Origin: Vibrio albus
GTDB lineage: Bacteria > Pseudomonadota > Gammaproteobacteria > Enterobacterales > Vibrionaceae
Direction: 5' to 3'
Assembly (NCBI RefSeq): GCF_003144035.1
Contig: NZ_QFWT01000012.1
Span: forward strand, 1-64,000
DNA: 64,000 nucleotides
Position numbers and translations under genes: made by a program. Each line of letters starts with the position of its first letter. Within the stretch, counting starts at the first letter, position 1. The notes below the pieces were generated by a model, which had not been told where the DNA came from, searched no databases, and saw nothing but the letters and a program-made list of their open reading frames with translations. Below are positions 6,684 through 15,314 of this stretch, piece by piece.

Positions 6684-8951
6684 TTACTCCTCAACACTTT
6701 CCTGAGGAACCTCAATATCAATACGCGTTACCCGCTGTAATCCACGAGGAAGCAAACTGCCTCTCCGTCCCCGTTCACCGCGGAAGTTATCCAGATCAGC
6801 TGGCTTCAGCCCCAGCTTTCGTTTTCCGGCATACAGAGTCACCGTACTGTCTTTCGCCAGTGGGACCAGATGAGAGACAAACTCTTCTCTTGCTTTCGCT
6901 TTTGCCGAAGGAATATTGATGATCTTATTCCCTTTCCCTTTACCCAACTGTGGCAGATCCTTAATCGGGAACAGGAGCATTCGGCCTTCATTGGTGATCG
7001 CCAGTATTTCATCCTGCTCAACATCAGAAATAGCCATCGGAGGCATCAGTTCTGAATTTTCCGGCAGGTTGACCAGAGCTTTACCACTGCGGTTTTTGGA
7101 CAACAAGTCTGCACCCTTACAGACAAATCCGTAGCCAGCATCGGAACCGACCAGCCATAACTGATCATCTTCTCCCATCAGGACCTGCCGGACAGAGCTG
7201 CCCTCGCTAATATTCAGACGACCTGTGATCGGCTCACCCTGGCTGCGGGCCGAAGGCAGGGTATGGGATTCGAGAGAGTAACTTCGGCCATCCGATCCAA
7301 GGAATACCGCCTGTTGATTACTCTTACCTCGCGCATGGGCCAAATACTGGTCTCCGGATTTATAATTCAAACTTTCCGCATCCACCTCATGCCCTTTTGC
7401 GTGACGAATCCACCCTTTCTCAGACAGAACCACCGTAATCGGTTCACTCGGAACCAGGTCTCGCTCAGTCAGAGCTTTAGCCTCGGAACGTTCCACCAGC
7501 GGTGAACGGCGGTCATCGCCATACTTCTCGGCATCCGCTTTCAGTTCTTTCTTCAGCAGGGTATTCATCCGTCGCTCTGAACCAAGCAGCGTTTCCAGCT
7601 TCTCGCGTTCTTTTTCCAGCTCTTCCTGCTCACCCCGGATCTTCATTTCTTCCAGCTTCGCCAGATGGCGCAGCTTGGTATCCAGAATGGCATCAGCCTG
7701 AATTTCGGAGATACCGAAGCGTTGCATCAATACCGCTTTCGGTTCATCCTCTGTACGGATGATCTCAATGACTTCATCCAGGTTCAGGTACGCAACCAGT
7801 AAGCCTTCCAGGATATGCAGGCGAGCCAGCACTTTGTCCAGGCGATATTGCAAACGGCGACGTACGGTTGCCCGGCGGAATTCAATCCATTCCGCCAGAA
7901 TCTGCACCAGACCTTTAACCTGAGGCCGGTTGTCCAGACCAATCATATTCAGGTTAACCCGAAAGTTCTTCTCCAGATCCGTCGATGCAAACAGGTGATT
8001 CATCAATTGATCGCAATCGATACGGTTAGAACGGGGAACAATCACGATACGGGTCGGGTTCTCATGATCCGATTCATCACGCAGGTCATCCACCATAGGT
8101 AACTTTTTCGCCCGCATCTGACCGGCAATCTGCTCAAGCAATTTAGCTCCGGAAACCTGATGTGGCAGTGCGGTAATGACAATATCACCGCTTTCTTTGT
8201 GCCAGACCGCACGGGCCTTAATACTTCCCCTGCCGGTACGGTAGATTTTTTCCAGATCAGATTTTGGTGAAATGATTTCCGCTTCGGTCGGATAATCCGG
8301 CCCCTGAACAAAGTTCATCACATCACTCAGTTCAGCTTTAGGGTTATCGATCAGATGGATAGCGGCCTCAGCCACTTCACGCACATTATGCGGCGGAATA
8401 TCGGTTGCCATACCCACAGCAATACCAGTAACTCCATTAAGCAGAATATGCGGCAGACGAGCAGGCAGCATTTGCGGCTCGCGCATGGTGCCGTCAAAGT
8501 TTGGCTGCCACTCAACGGTGCCCTGACCCAATTCGCCCAGCAACACTTCCGCAAACTTCGATAGTTTGGCTTCGGTATAACGCATGGCGGCAAAGGACTT
8601 AGGATCATCCGGTGCCCCCCAGTTACCCTGACCATCCACCAGCGGATAACGGTAAGAAAATGGCTGCGCCATCAGTACCATGGCTTCATAACAGGCTGAG
8701 TCGCCATGGGGGTGGTATTTACCCAACACATCCCCCACGGTACGCGCGGATTTCTTATATTTTGCGGATGCCGAAAGACCCAGCTCCGACATTGCGTAAA
8801 TGATACGTCGCTGAACCGGTTTTAAACCGTCCCCAATATAAGGGAGCGCACGGTCCATAATGACGTACATGGAATAATTCAGATAAGCGTCTTCGGTAAA
8901 CTTACGCAGAGGCAGTTGTTCAACACCATCAAAAGACATTTCAGTAGACAT
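6684..8951 (-). CDS. parC: DNA topoisomerase IV subunit A
   Basis: The protein has 755 residues, full length for ParC. The breakage-reunion domain carries the catalytic tyrosine Y125 in AAMRYTEAKL and the quinolone-determining stretch HPHGDSACYEAM (S85, E89), both in the susceptible wild-type form. The C-terminal third is the DNA-wrapping beta-pinwheel domain. With ParE it decatenates daughter chromosomes. It starts 3 bp after the parE stop, so the pair is translationally coupled. It ends at the terminator shared with degS. Confidence 0.97.
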   Translation of the reverse strand: MSTEMSFDGVEQLPLRKFTEDAYLNYSMYVIMDRALPYIGDGLKPVQRRIIYAMSELGLSASAKYKKSARTVGDVLGKYHPHGDSACYEAMVLMAQPFSYRYPLVDGQGNWGAPDDPKSFAAMRYTEAKLSKFAEVLLGELGQGTVEWQPNFDGTMREPQMLPARLPHILLNGVTGIAVGMATDIPPHNVREVAEAAIHLIDNPKAELSDVMNFVQGPDYPTEAEIISPKSDLEKIYRTGRGSIKARAVWHKESGDIVITALPHQVSGAKLLEQIAGQMRAKKLPMVDDLRDESDHENPTRIVIVPRSNRIDCDQLMNHLFASTDLEKNFRVNLNMIGLDNRPQVKGLVQILAEWIEFRRATVRRRLQYRLDKVLARLHILEGLLVAYLNLDEVIEIIRTEDEPKAVLMQRFGISEIQADAILDTKLRHLAKLEEMKIRGEQEELEKEREKLETLLGSERRMNTLLKKELKADAEKYGDDRRSPLVERSEAKALTERDLVPSEPITVVLSEKGWIRHAKGHEVDAESLNYKSGDQYLAHARGKSNQQAVFLGSDGRSYSLESHTLPSARSQGEPITGRLNISEGSSVRQVLMGEDDQLWLVGSDAGYGFVCKGADLLSKNRSGKALVNLPENSELMPPMAISDVEQDEILAITNEGRMLLFPIKDLPQLGKGKGNKIINIPSAKAKAREEFVSHLVPLAKDSTVTLYAGKRKLGLKPADLDNFRGERGRRGSLLPRGLQRVTRIDIEVPQESVEE

Positions 8952-8954
8952 CAG

Positions 8955-10841
8955 TTATACCTCAACCTCTGCTAAGTCACCGTTACTCTGTAGCCAGGAG
9001 CGGCGATCATCCGCCCGTTTTTTGCCCAGCAACATATCCATCATTTCGTTGGTCTGTTCAGCGTCATCAATGGTCAGCTGTACCAGACGACGGGTATTCG
9101 GATCCATCGTGGTTTCACGTAACTGCATCGGATTCATCTCACCCAGACCTTTAAATCGCTGTACATTGATCTTGGCTTTTTTCTTACTCAGGCGTTCAAG
9201 AACTCCGTCTTTTTCATCTTCGTCCAGCGCATAGAACACCTCTTTCCCGCAGTCTATACGGTACAAAGGCGGCATCGCGACATAGACATGCCCGGCATGA
9301 ACTAACGCCGGGAAATGACGGATAAACAGAGCACATAACAAAGTGGCAATGTGCAGACCATCGGAGTCCGCATCCGCAAGGATACAGACCTTACCGTAGC
9401 GCAGCTCGCTCAGATTATCGCTGTCCGGGTCAATTCCCAGAGCGATGGAAATATTATGCACTTCCTGCGACGCCAGCACCTGATCAGCTGATACTTCCCA
9501 GGTATTTAGAATCTTACCCCGCAGAGGCATGATAGCCTGAAACTCACGATCGCGAGCCTGTTTGGCACTACCGCCAGCGGAGTCACCCTCCACCAGAAAC
9601 AGCTCGGTTTTGGTTAAATCCTGCTGGGAACAATCGGTCAGTTTACCCGGCAGTGCAGGCCCCGATGCGATTTTTTTACGCACCACTTTTTTGCTGGCCC
9701 GCATACGGCGATGGGCGTTAGCAATACACACTTCAGCCAGTTGCTCCGCTAGTTGCGGCTTTTCATTCAGCCACAGGCTAAAGGCATCTTTAACCACGCC
9801 AGACACAAAAGCGGAACACTGACGGGAAGAAAGGCGCTCTTTGGTTTGCCCGGCAAACTGCGGATCCTGCATTTTGATCGACAGAACGTAAGAACAGCGG
9901 TCAAAAACATCTTCACCAGTCAGTTTTACACCACGTGGCAGCAGGTTGCGGAATTCACAGAACTCACGCATGGCATCCAATAGCCCCTGTCGCAAACCGT
10001 TAACGTGAGTGCCACCGAGCGCGGTAGGGATCAGGTTGACATAACTTTCCGTAATTTGCTCACCACCTTCGGGCTGCCAGAGCAGAGCCCAGGTAACGGC
10101 TTCCGTCTCACCAGAAAAATCTCCGGTAAACGGTTCTTCCGGCAGCAGGGTGTAGCCTTTCACTGCTTCGGCAAGGTAATCTTTCAGGCCATCTTCATAG
10201 AACCACCGGTAATCATTGCCGTTCACTTTATCAGTGAAGGTAATTTCCAGTCCCGGGCACAAAACGGCTTTTGCCCGTAGATTATTAATCAGCCTTGAAA
10301 CAGAAAAATTAGCTGAGTCAAAATACTGGGCATCTGGCCAGAAATGGACACTGGTCCCTTTATTCCGGCGACCACACGTACCCGTTACCGTTAAATCTGA
10401 TACTTTATCACCGTGCTCAAAGGCGATTTCATACACTTCACCGTCTCGGCGAACGATAACTTCGACCCGTTTTGACAGAGCGTTTACTACGGAAATACCT
10501 ACGCCATGCAAGCCACCGGAAAACTGGTAATTTTTATTGGAGAATTTACCACCGGCATGCAGCTTACACATGATCAGTTCGACACCGGAGACTTTCTCTT
10601 CCGGGTGAATATCCACAGGCATACCCCGACCATTATCAGTCACTTCTAATGATTGATCGGCATGAAGAATGACCTGTACTTTAGATGCATGGCCAGCCAA
10701 GGCTTCATCGACACTGTTATCAATAACTTCCTGGCCTAAGTGATTGGGCCGGACTGTATCGGTATACATTCCAGGCCGGCGGCGTACCGGTTCCAGACCA
10801 TTAAGAACTTCAATGGCCCCGGCATTATATTGTTCAGTCAT
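8955..10841 (-). CDS. parE: DNA topoisomerase IV subunit B
   Basis: The protein has 628 residues with a GHKL ATPase domain (DNSVDEALAGHA and DNGRGMPVD near residues 42-80, GLHGVGISVVNALS near 110), a transducer domain, and a TOPRIM domain with EGDSAGGSAKQARDR (about 411-425) and the DADSDG metal site. It supplies ATP hydrolysis to topoisomerase IV. It is the fifth gene of nudF-yqiB-cpdA-yqiA-parE-parC on the minus strand; a 230-bp gap before it may hold its own promoter. Confidence 0.97.
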   Translation of the reverse strand: MTEQYNAGAIEVLNGLEPVRRRPGMYTDTVRPNHLGQEVIDNSVDEALAGHASKVQVILHADQSLEVTDNGRGMPVDIHPEEKVSGVELIMCKLHAGGKFSNKNYQFSGGLHGVGISVVNALSKRVEVIVRRDGEVYEIAFEHGDKVSDLTVTGTCGRRNKGTSVHFWPDAQYFDSANFSVSRLINNLRAKAVLCPGLEITFTDKVNGNDYRWFYEDGLKDYLAEAVKGYTLLPEEPFTGDFSGETEAVTWALLWQPEGGEQITESYVNLIPTALGGTHVNGLRQGLLDAMREFCEFRNLLPRGVKLTGEDVFDRCSYVLSIKMQDPQFAGQTKERLSSRQCSAFVSGVVKDAFSLWLNEKPQLAEQLAEVCIANAHRRMRASKKVVRKKIASGPALPGKLTDCSQQDLTKTELFLVEGDSAGGSAKQARDREFQAIMPLRGKILNTWEVSADQVLASQEVHNISIALGIDPDSDNLSELRYGKVCILADADSDGLHIATLLCALFIRHFPALVHAGHVYVAMPPLYRIDCGKEVFYALDEDEKDGVLERLSKKKAKINVQRFKGLGEMNPMQLRETTMDPNTRRLVQLTIDDAEQTNEMMDMLLGKKRADDRRSWLQSNGDLAEVEV

Positions 10842-10867
10842 AATACGAAATCTGTGCTCAAAACTGT

Positions 10868-10921
10868 GTACTTAAACGATGTACGAAAAGAAATCTGTAC
10901 TTAAAAAATTAGGTACTTAAA
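10868..10921. repeat. Iterated GTACTTAAA motif upstream of parE
   Basis: GTACTTAAA occurs at 10868-10876, 10897-10905 and 10913-10921, with a variant GTACGAAAA at 10881-10889. Steps are 13, 16 and 16 bp. They lie in the 10842-11092 gap, 27-80 bp upstream of the parE start. They may be protein-binding sites or a degenerate tandem repeat. Confidence 0.5.
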
Positions 10922-11092
10922 AGCGCGTTTTACAGAAAACAACCAACTCGTAAGAAGAAACATACTCTGGAACCTGTTCACTTATGTCAAGCAGGTTCAT
11001 GGTGGAAAGGATAAAATTATGATGCTACACCGAGGATATCACCCGTTTTCTGGCCGTTAAGTCCATTATTCAGACGGAAGTCAGGTGGAGAC

Positions 11093-11671
11093 TTAAAGAT
11101 TCAGAAACTCTATTATCGCTGGCATATAACGCTCGAAGTCAACAAAGCTGTGATTACCGCCATCTTCCACCGTCAGTTTCGCCCCTGTCAGCTTTTCCAC
11201 CGCCTGATGGTAATCAAGAACTTCATCCCCCTCCTGAAGTAATCCCCAGAGATCAGCGGGTTCAGAGATATTTTCGATATCCAGCGCTCTTAATTCTGAA
11301 ATATGCTTTTCTTCCAGTACATACTGCTCTTGCGTATAGGGGTTAAGTTGTTCGCCCAGCGGCAATAATTCATAAGGCCTGATTGCAGGATTGACTAACA
11401 CCGCCTTAAAGCCGTATAGACTATTCAGCCAGATGGAGAAATATCCGCCCAGAGAGCTGCCTACCAGGCCAACATTATGAGTATCTTTATATTTCTCCGC
11501 CAATTTGCGCAGAGATACGGCCGCATCCCCCGGGAGCGCGGGAACCTGAGGAATCACGACGTGAATGTCAGGGTGGTTATGCACACAATAATCCGAAATA
11601 ACACTGGCTTTATGTGATTGAGCGGAACTGTTAAAACCGTGAATATAGATTAACAACGATGGTTTTTTCAT
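11093..11671 (-). CDS. yqiA: YqiA family esterase (alpha/beta hydrolase)
   Basis: This protein of about 192 residues is an alpha/beta hydrolase. It has the N-terminal strand LLIYIHGFNSS, the nucleophile elbow GSSLGGY and the late GGNHSF histidine, which give a Ser-Asp-His triad with the aspartate likely in the GDEVLDY segment. E. coli YqiA has esterase activity on short acyl esters; its natural substrate is unknown. The ATG at 11671 is preferred over a GTG at 11674. It follows cpdA almost immediately, so the genes are coupled. Confidence 0.9.
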   Translation of the reverse strand: MKKPSLLIYIHGFNSSAQSHKASVISDYCVHNHPDIHVVIPQVPALPGDAAVSLRKLAEKYKDTHNVGLVGSSLGGYFSIWLNSLYGFKAVLVNPAIRPYELLPLGEQLNPYTQEQYVLEEKHISELRALDIENISEPADLWGLLQEGDEVLDYHQAVEKLTGAKLTVEDGGNHSFVDFERYMPAIIEFLNL

Positions 11672-11674
11672 CAC

Positions 11675-12544
11675 TCAATACCCACTGGCACTGAAATCAG
11701 GATGAAAACGTCCGTCTCCAAGCCGGTACACCTGTGTCGCAACACTACCGTCTTTCAATAACTCTAATGTTCTCCATCCCGGAGACAGAGGATCAAGCGC
11801 AAAATCGGTTGAATCAGGTTTAAACTGAACACATGTGGAAGGCGAAGCCATTACCCGTACCCCCGCATGCATAGAGTCATACTCCTGATGTACATGCCCA
11901 CATAAAACAGCACTTACGTTATTATGCTTTTCAATAATCTGCCAGAATTTTTCCGGTTCATACAGGGTATGCTGATCCAACCAGGAACTTCCAACCAAAA
12001 CCGAATGGTGATGCAATAATACCAGTGTATGCCGGTTAGAATATTCGGCCAGTTTATCGTCCAGATAAGTCAGCTGTTCTTCGCTCAGCTTACCGTGAGG
12101 CACGCCTTCAACCTGACTGTCCAGTAAAATCATCTGCCAATGCTCTCCTAAAAGAACATGAGTATTTGTCTGGATCTGAGGCGATGGCAGTACACTTTGC
12201 ATGCCCGGTTTATAATCGTGATTCCCCGGTAACCAGTAACAAGGCTTTTCTAGAGAGGCTATGCCCTGTTCAAAACGCTGATATGAACGCTCGCTGTGAT
12301 CCTGAGAAATATCACCCGTCGCGATAATTCCATCAAAGGGTATCTGCTGATTGTTTATTTCTTCAATAATGGCGTGAAAACTGTCTAATGTATTCACACT
12401 GAGCAGACAACCATCAGAAGTGGAAAATAAGTGAGTATCCGTTATCTGTAACAGCTTTATACTCTGGCTCTCTGTATCTTCTGTTTTCCTTTCCAAGATT
12501 CCGGGCTCCCCCGCGTAAGTATAAGCTGTTGATGACGTCAACAT
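11675..12544 (-). CDS. cpdA: 3',5'-cyclic AMP phosphodiesterase CpdA
   Basis: This 289-residue metallophosphoesterase shows the standard metal motifs in order: DTHLF (near 38), GDISQD, GNHDYKPG, and a C-terminal GHVHQEYD. CpdA hydrolyses cAMP and so tunes CRP-dependent transcription. The ATG at 12544 has AGG 6 nt upstream and replaces a TTG two codons earlier. The N-terminus is about 15 residues longer than E. coli CpdA and has no internal ATG before the first motif. It lies in the conserved nudF-yqiB-cpdA-yqiA-parE order. Confidence 0.93.
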   Translation of the reverse strand: MLTSSTAYTYAGEPGILERKTEDTESQSIKLLQITDTHLFSTSDGCLLSVNTLDSFHAIIEEINNQQIPFDGIIATGDISQDHSERSYQRFEQGIASLEKPCYWLPGNHDYKPGMQSVLPSPQIQTNTHVLLGEHWQMILLDSQVEGVPHGKLSEEQLTYLDDKLAEYSNRHTLVLLHHHSVLVGSSWLDQHTLYEPEKFWQIIEKHNNVSAVLCGHVHQEYDSMHAGVRVMASPSTCVQFKPDSTDFALDPLSPGWRTLELLKDGSVATQVYRLGDGRFHPDFSASGY

Positions 12545-12582
12545 AGTCAACCTGAATTCTTCTTTAATTTACAATGTCGTGT

Positions 12583-13023
12583 TTATCTGAATATAGGCTC
12601 ACGACTGATCCCATGGCGCAAGCAGAAAGTCAGCCAGTCACTGAGAAACTGGTTAAGCTGAAATTTTTCGTCCTTCTGCATCATTTTAGTATTTGGATAA
12701 TCATAGCGAGCCTTAATCCGTGAAATCTGCTCGCTGGCACACACTTCTGCTACTCTGGCATCGTGGTACAACCTGACGGTCATTTTCGGCAGAGGAAAAA
12801 CCGGAGACTCATCACTCTGACTAACATCAATCACAGTGGTGTATTTGGTTATTTCGCTGACCTCAAGCTGGTAAGTCATTCTGGCCACCTGGTAGGAGCG
12901 TACATCACCTACCCCTGCCCGGCTTGGCAACAAGGCATTCAGCTTTGCATAATTGGTTTCATAAATCCGCATCAGCGCTGCAAGATCAACGTGATACGCT
13001 TTTCCGGTCAAGATTTCAGCCAT
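12583..13023 (-). CDS. yqiB: DUF1249 family protein YqiB
   Basis: The protein has 146 residues and matches the YqiB/DUF1249 pattern: HVDLAALMRIYETNYAKLNALLP, then SYQVARMTYQLEV and a C-terminal FLSDWLTFCLRHG. No enzymatic motif is visible and its function is not known. The start at 13023 gives the usual family N-terminus and overlaps nudF by 16 bp; a longer reading from 13059 adds 12 residues without a better ribosome site. Its position between nudF and cpdA is conserved. Confidence 0.85.
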   Translation of the reverse strand: MAEILTGKAYHVDLAALMRIYETNYAKLNALLPSRAGVGDVRSYQVARMTYQLEVSEITKYTTVIDVSQSDESPVFPLPKMTVRLYHDARVAEVCASEQISRIKARYDYPNTKMMQKDEKFQLNQFLSDWLTFCLRHGISREPIFR

Positions 13024-13622
13024 CGCGATTTTAGGTCTATATGATTTAATTCCAGCCATTGAAGTGCAATTATTGAGGCACCGTTCTCAATTTTACCCGA
13101 CTTAACCAGGTTATAAGCGTCTTCACGACTCACAACCTGAACCCGGATGTCTTCATTTTCACATTCCAGCCCGTGAATGCCGTCTACGCCAGTCGAGTCG
13201 ACCTGACCAACAAACACATCAAGCCTTTCATTACAGCCTCCGGCTGAAGGGTAATAGCTTGTGACAGGAACGACTGCTTTAACTTCAACTCCAGCTTCTT
13301 CGACTGCTTCCCGGCGCACAAGTTCTTCCGGGTTCTCATTTTTATCCATGATCCCGGCCACAATTTCAATCTGCCATGGGTTTTCATCTTCCAATGCCCC
13401 AACCCGAATCTGCTCTGTCAGAACCACGGTGTCTTTTACCGGATCGTAAGGAAGCAAAGCGGCAGCCCGGCCACGCTCAAACATTTCCCTGTCATACGTT
13501 TCACTCCAACCACCATTAAACAACTTATGCCGGAAGGAATACTTCAACATCCTGAAAAACCCCTGAAAAAGTGGCTCTTTTGAAATGATTTCAACGTCTT
13601 CTGAAGTAAATTGTGGTTTCAT
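13008..13622 (-). CDS. nudF: ADP-ribose pyrophosphatase (Nudix hydrolase)
   Basis: The protein has 204 residues with a complete Nudix box: G in AGIMDKNENPEE, then LVRREAVEEAGVEV, carrying the REVEEAG-type metal-binding glutamates. It cleaves ADP-ribose to AMP and ribose 5-phosphate. The ATG at 13622 is chosen because GGTGG lies 8 nt upstream; a GTG at 13634 overlaps that signal. It heads the minus-strand operon and is divergent from tolC, as in E. coli. Confidence 0.93.
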   Translation of the reverse strand: MKPQFTSEDVEIISKEPLFQGFFRMLKYSFRHKLFNGGWSETYDREMFERGRAAALLPYDPVKDTVVLTEQIRVGALEDENPWQIEIVAGIMDKNENPEELVRREAVEEAGVEVKAVVPVTSYYPSAGGCNERLDVFVGQVDSTGVDGIHGLECENEDIRVQVVSREDAYNLVKSGKIENGASIIALQWLELNHIDLKSRWLKS

Positions 13623-13879
13623 GCGATTTGCCACCCGAGTTTTAATATTGCGCTTGCCGTTAAGGGATTATGAAGAATATTCTACTCATTGTCAGTATTG
13701 ACTACCAATGATAACGCTCAACTTTTTTAACAAGCTTTATCTATTTTTTAAATAACGCAGAAATATATTGCACAATTGGGCAATTAAATGTAAAAAAAGG
13801 CAAAGATAGAGTAAATAGACAACAGTTTCAGGTACACTGTTAACCAATACTAAACCGAACAACAGGCAGGACTAGCCAA

Positions 13880-15190
13880 ATGAAAAAACTGCTTCCTTTA
13901 TTAATCAGCGTCACTCTGGGTAGTACATCCACTTATGTATTCGCTGATGATTTAGCCGAAATCTACGATCTAGCTAAAGAGAATGACCCTACACTGCTTA
14001 GAGCCGCCGCTCAAAAAGGTGCAGCATTTGAGGCGGTAACCTCGACTAAAAGTGCTCTGTTGCCTCAGATCAACCTGGCCGCCAGTTATGACATTAACAA
14101 CAGCAGCGATATTCCGTCTAACGAATATAACCAATTGCAAGCCGGAGTCTCTTTTACTCAGGCTCTGTATCAACGCTCCAGTTGGATCAACCTTGAAAGT
14201 GCAGAAAAATCAGCTCGCCAGGCAGATGCCAGCTATGCTGCCACGCAACAACAGCTGATCCTGCGTGTCGCTACGGCTTACTTTGAAGTACTGCGTGCAC
14301 AAGACAGCCTGGAATTTGTTCGTGCAGAAAAAGCTGCGGTTGAACGTCAGCTTGAACAAACCAAGCAGCGCTTTGAAGTCGGCCTTTCAGCCATCACCGA
14401 CGTTCATGACGCTCAGGCGCAATACGACAGTGTATTGGCTAGTGAAGTAATCAGCGAAAATGCCCTGATCAACAGCTACGAATCTTTGCGGGAAATTACC
14501 GGGCAAGAACACAAAAGCCTGAACGTTCTTGACACAAAACGTTTTTCAGCCACTCCGCCGTCTGATTCGCTCAACCAGTTAATCAGCCAGGCTCAGGAGA
14601 AAAATCTAACCTTGCTCACCGCCCGCATTAGTAAAGACCTTGCCAAAGACAGTATCCAACTGGCGAAGGCTGGAAACCTGCCAACCCTCACGCTGGATGG
14701 TGGCTACACCCACCTGGACAGAACCGATAGCGGCACGGGCGCTAACTTTGATGGTGAAGTGGCGAATATTGGCCTGAACCTTACGATTCCTCTCTACACG
14801 GGTGGCAACCTGACTTCTCAGGAAAAGCAGGCGGAATACAATTTTGTGGCAGCCAGCGAGCAGCTTGAGGCAAGCTACCGAAGCGTATTGAAGACCGTAC
14901 GCAGCTACCGGAACAACGTCAATGCCAGTATCGGCACAATTAAAGCCTACAAGCAATCTGTCGTCTCTGCCCGTTCGGCACTGGAAGCAACAGAAGCAGG
15001 CTTTGAAGTCGGTACCCGCACTATCGTCGATGTACTGGATTCAACCCGCAGTCTATATGATGCGAACCGTAACCTGTCAAATGCTCGTTATGATTACATC
15101 ATCAATATTCTGAACCTGCGCCAGGCTGTTGGTACGCTGAGTGAACAGGATATTATGGATATCAACGCCGGCCTGAAGCCAGCGCGTTAG
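13880..15190 (+). CDS. tolC: Outer membrane channel TolC
   Basis: The protein has 436 residues with a 22-residue signal peptide (ending VFA-DD), followed by two tandem outer-membrane efflux repeats, each starting with a helical segment of the type LAEIYDLAKENDPTLLRAAAQ and SALEATEAGFEVGTRTIVDVL. Three such subunits form the channel-tunnel used by multidrug pumps and type I secretion. It is divergent from nudF across 245 bp. The TAG stop is the first three bases of a TAGAGAC heptamer array, so the repeat abuts the coding end exactly. Confidence 0.96.
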   Translation: MKKLLPLLISVTLGSTSTYVFADDLAEIYDLAKENDPTLLRAAAQKGAAFEAVTSTKSALLPQINLAASYDINNSSDIPSNEYNQLQAGVSFTQALYQRSSWINLESAEKSARQADASYAATQQQLILRVATAYFEVLRAQDSLEFVRAEKAAVERQLEQTKQRFEVGLSAITDVHDAQAQYDSVLASEVISENALINSYESLREITGQEHKSLNVLDTKRFSATPPSDSLNQLISQAQEKNLTLLTARISKDLAKDSIQLAKAGNLPTLTLDGGYTHLDRTDSGTGANFDGEVANIGLNLTIPLYTGGNLTSQEKQAEYNFVAASEQLEASYRSVLKTVRSYRNNVNASIGTIKAYKQSVVSARSALEATEAGFEVGTRTIVDVLDSTRSLYDANRNLSNARYDYIINILNLRQAVGTLSEQDIMDINAGLKPAR

Positions 15191-15221
15191 AGACTAGAGA
15201 CTAGAGACTAGAGACTAGAGA
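15188..15221. repeat. TAGAGAC heptamer array at the tolC stop
   Basis: Four perfect TAGAGAC units (15188-15215) are followed by a partial TAGAGA. The first TAG is the tolC stop codon. The same heptamer forms a longer array after cca at 30181. Confidence 0.95.
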
Positions 15222-15226
15222 ACATA

Positions 15227-15270
15227 ATAAAGCCCGCTGGTTTTGATAAGCCAGCGGGCTTTTTATTTTT
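15227..15270. terminator. Bidirectional terminator between tolC and hldE
   Basis: AAAGCCCGCTGG (15229-15240) pairs perfectly with CCAGCGGGCTTT (15251-15262), and a T-rich tract follows on the plus strand. The A-run on the left is short, so termination of hldE is likely weaker. Confidence 0.9.
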
Positions 15271-15277
15271 AGGGTTT

Positions 15278-15314
15278 GTAGTTTCTAGAAGCGTAGCGAT
15301 CTAATTTCTAGCCT
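15278..15314 (-). repeat. 8-15-8 repeat module overlapping the hldE stop
   Basis: On the minus strand this reads CTAGAAAT, 15 bp containing GATCGCTACGCT, then CTAGAAAC. The TAG in the first 8-mer is the stop codon of hldE. It matches the module at 30449-30485 at 31 of 37 positions. Confidence 0.8.

Noticed and set aside
8660..8720. Quinolone-resistance change in parC
   Set aside because: S85 and E89 are both the wild-type residues.
12583..13059. Longer yqiB start at 13059
   Set aside because: Would overlap nudF by 52 bp and adds residues not matching the family N-terminus; no ribosome site supports it.
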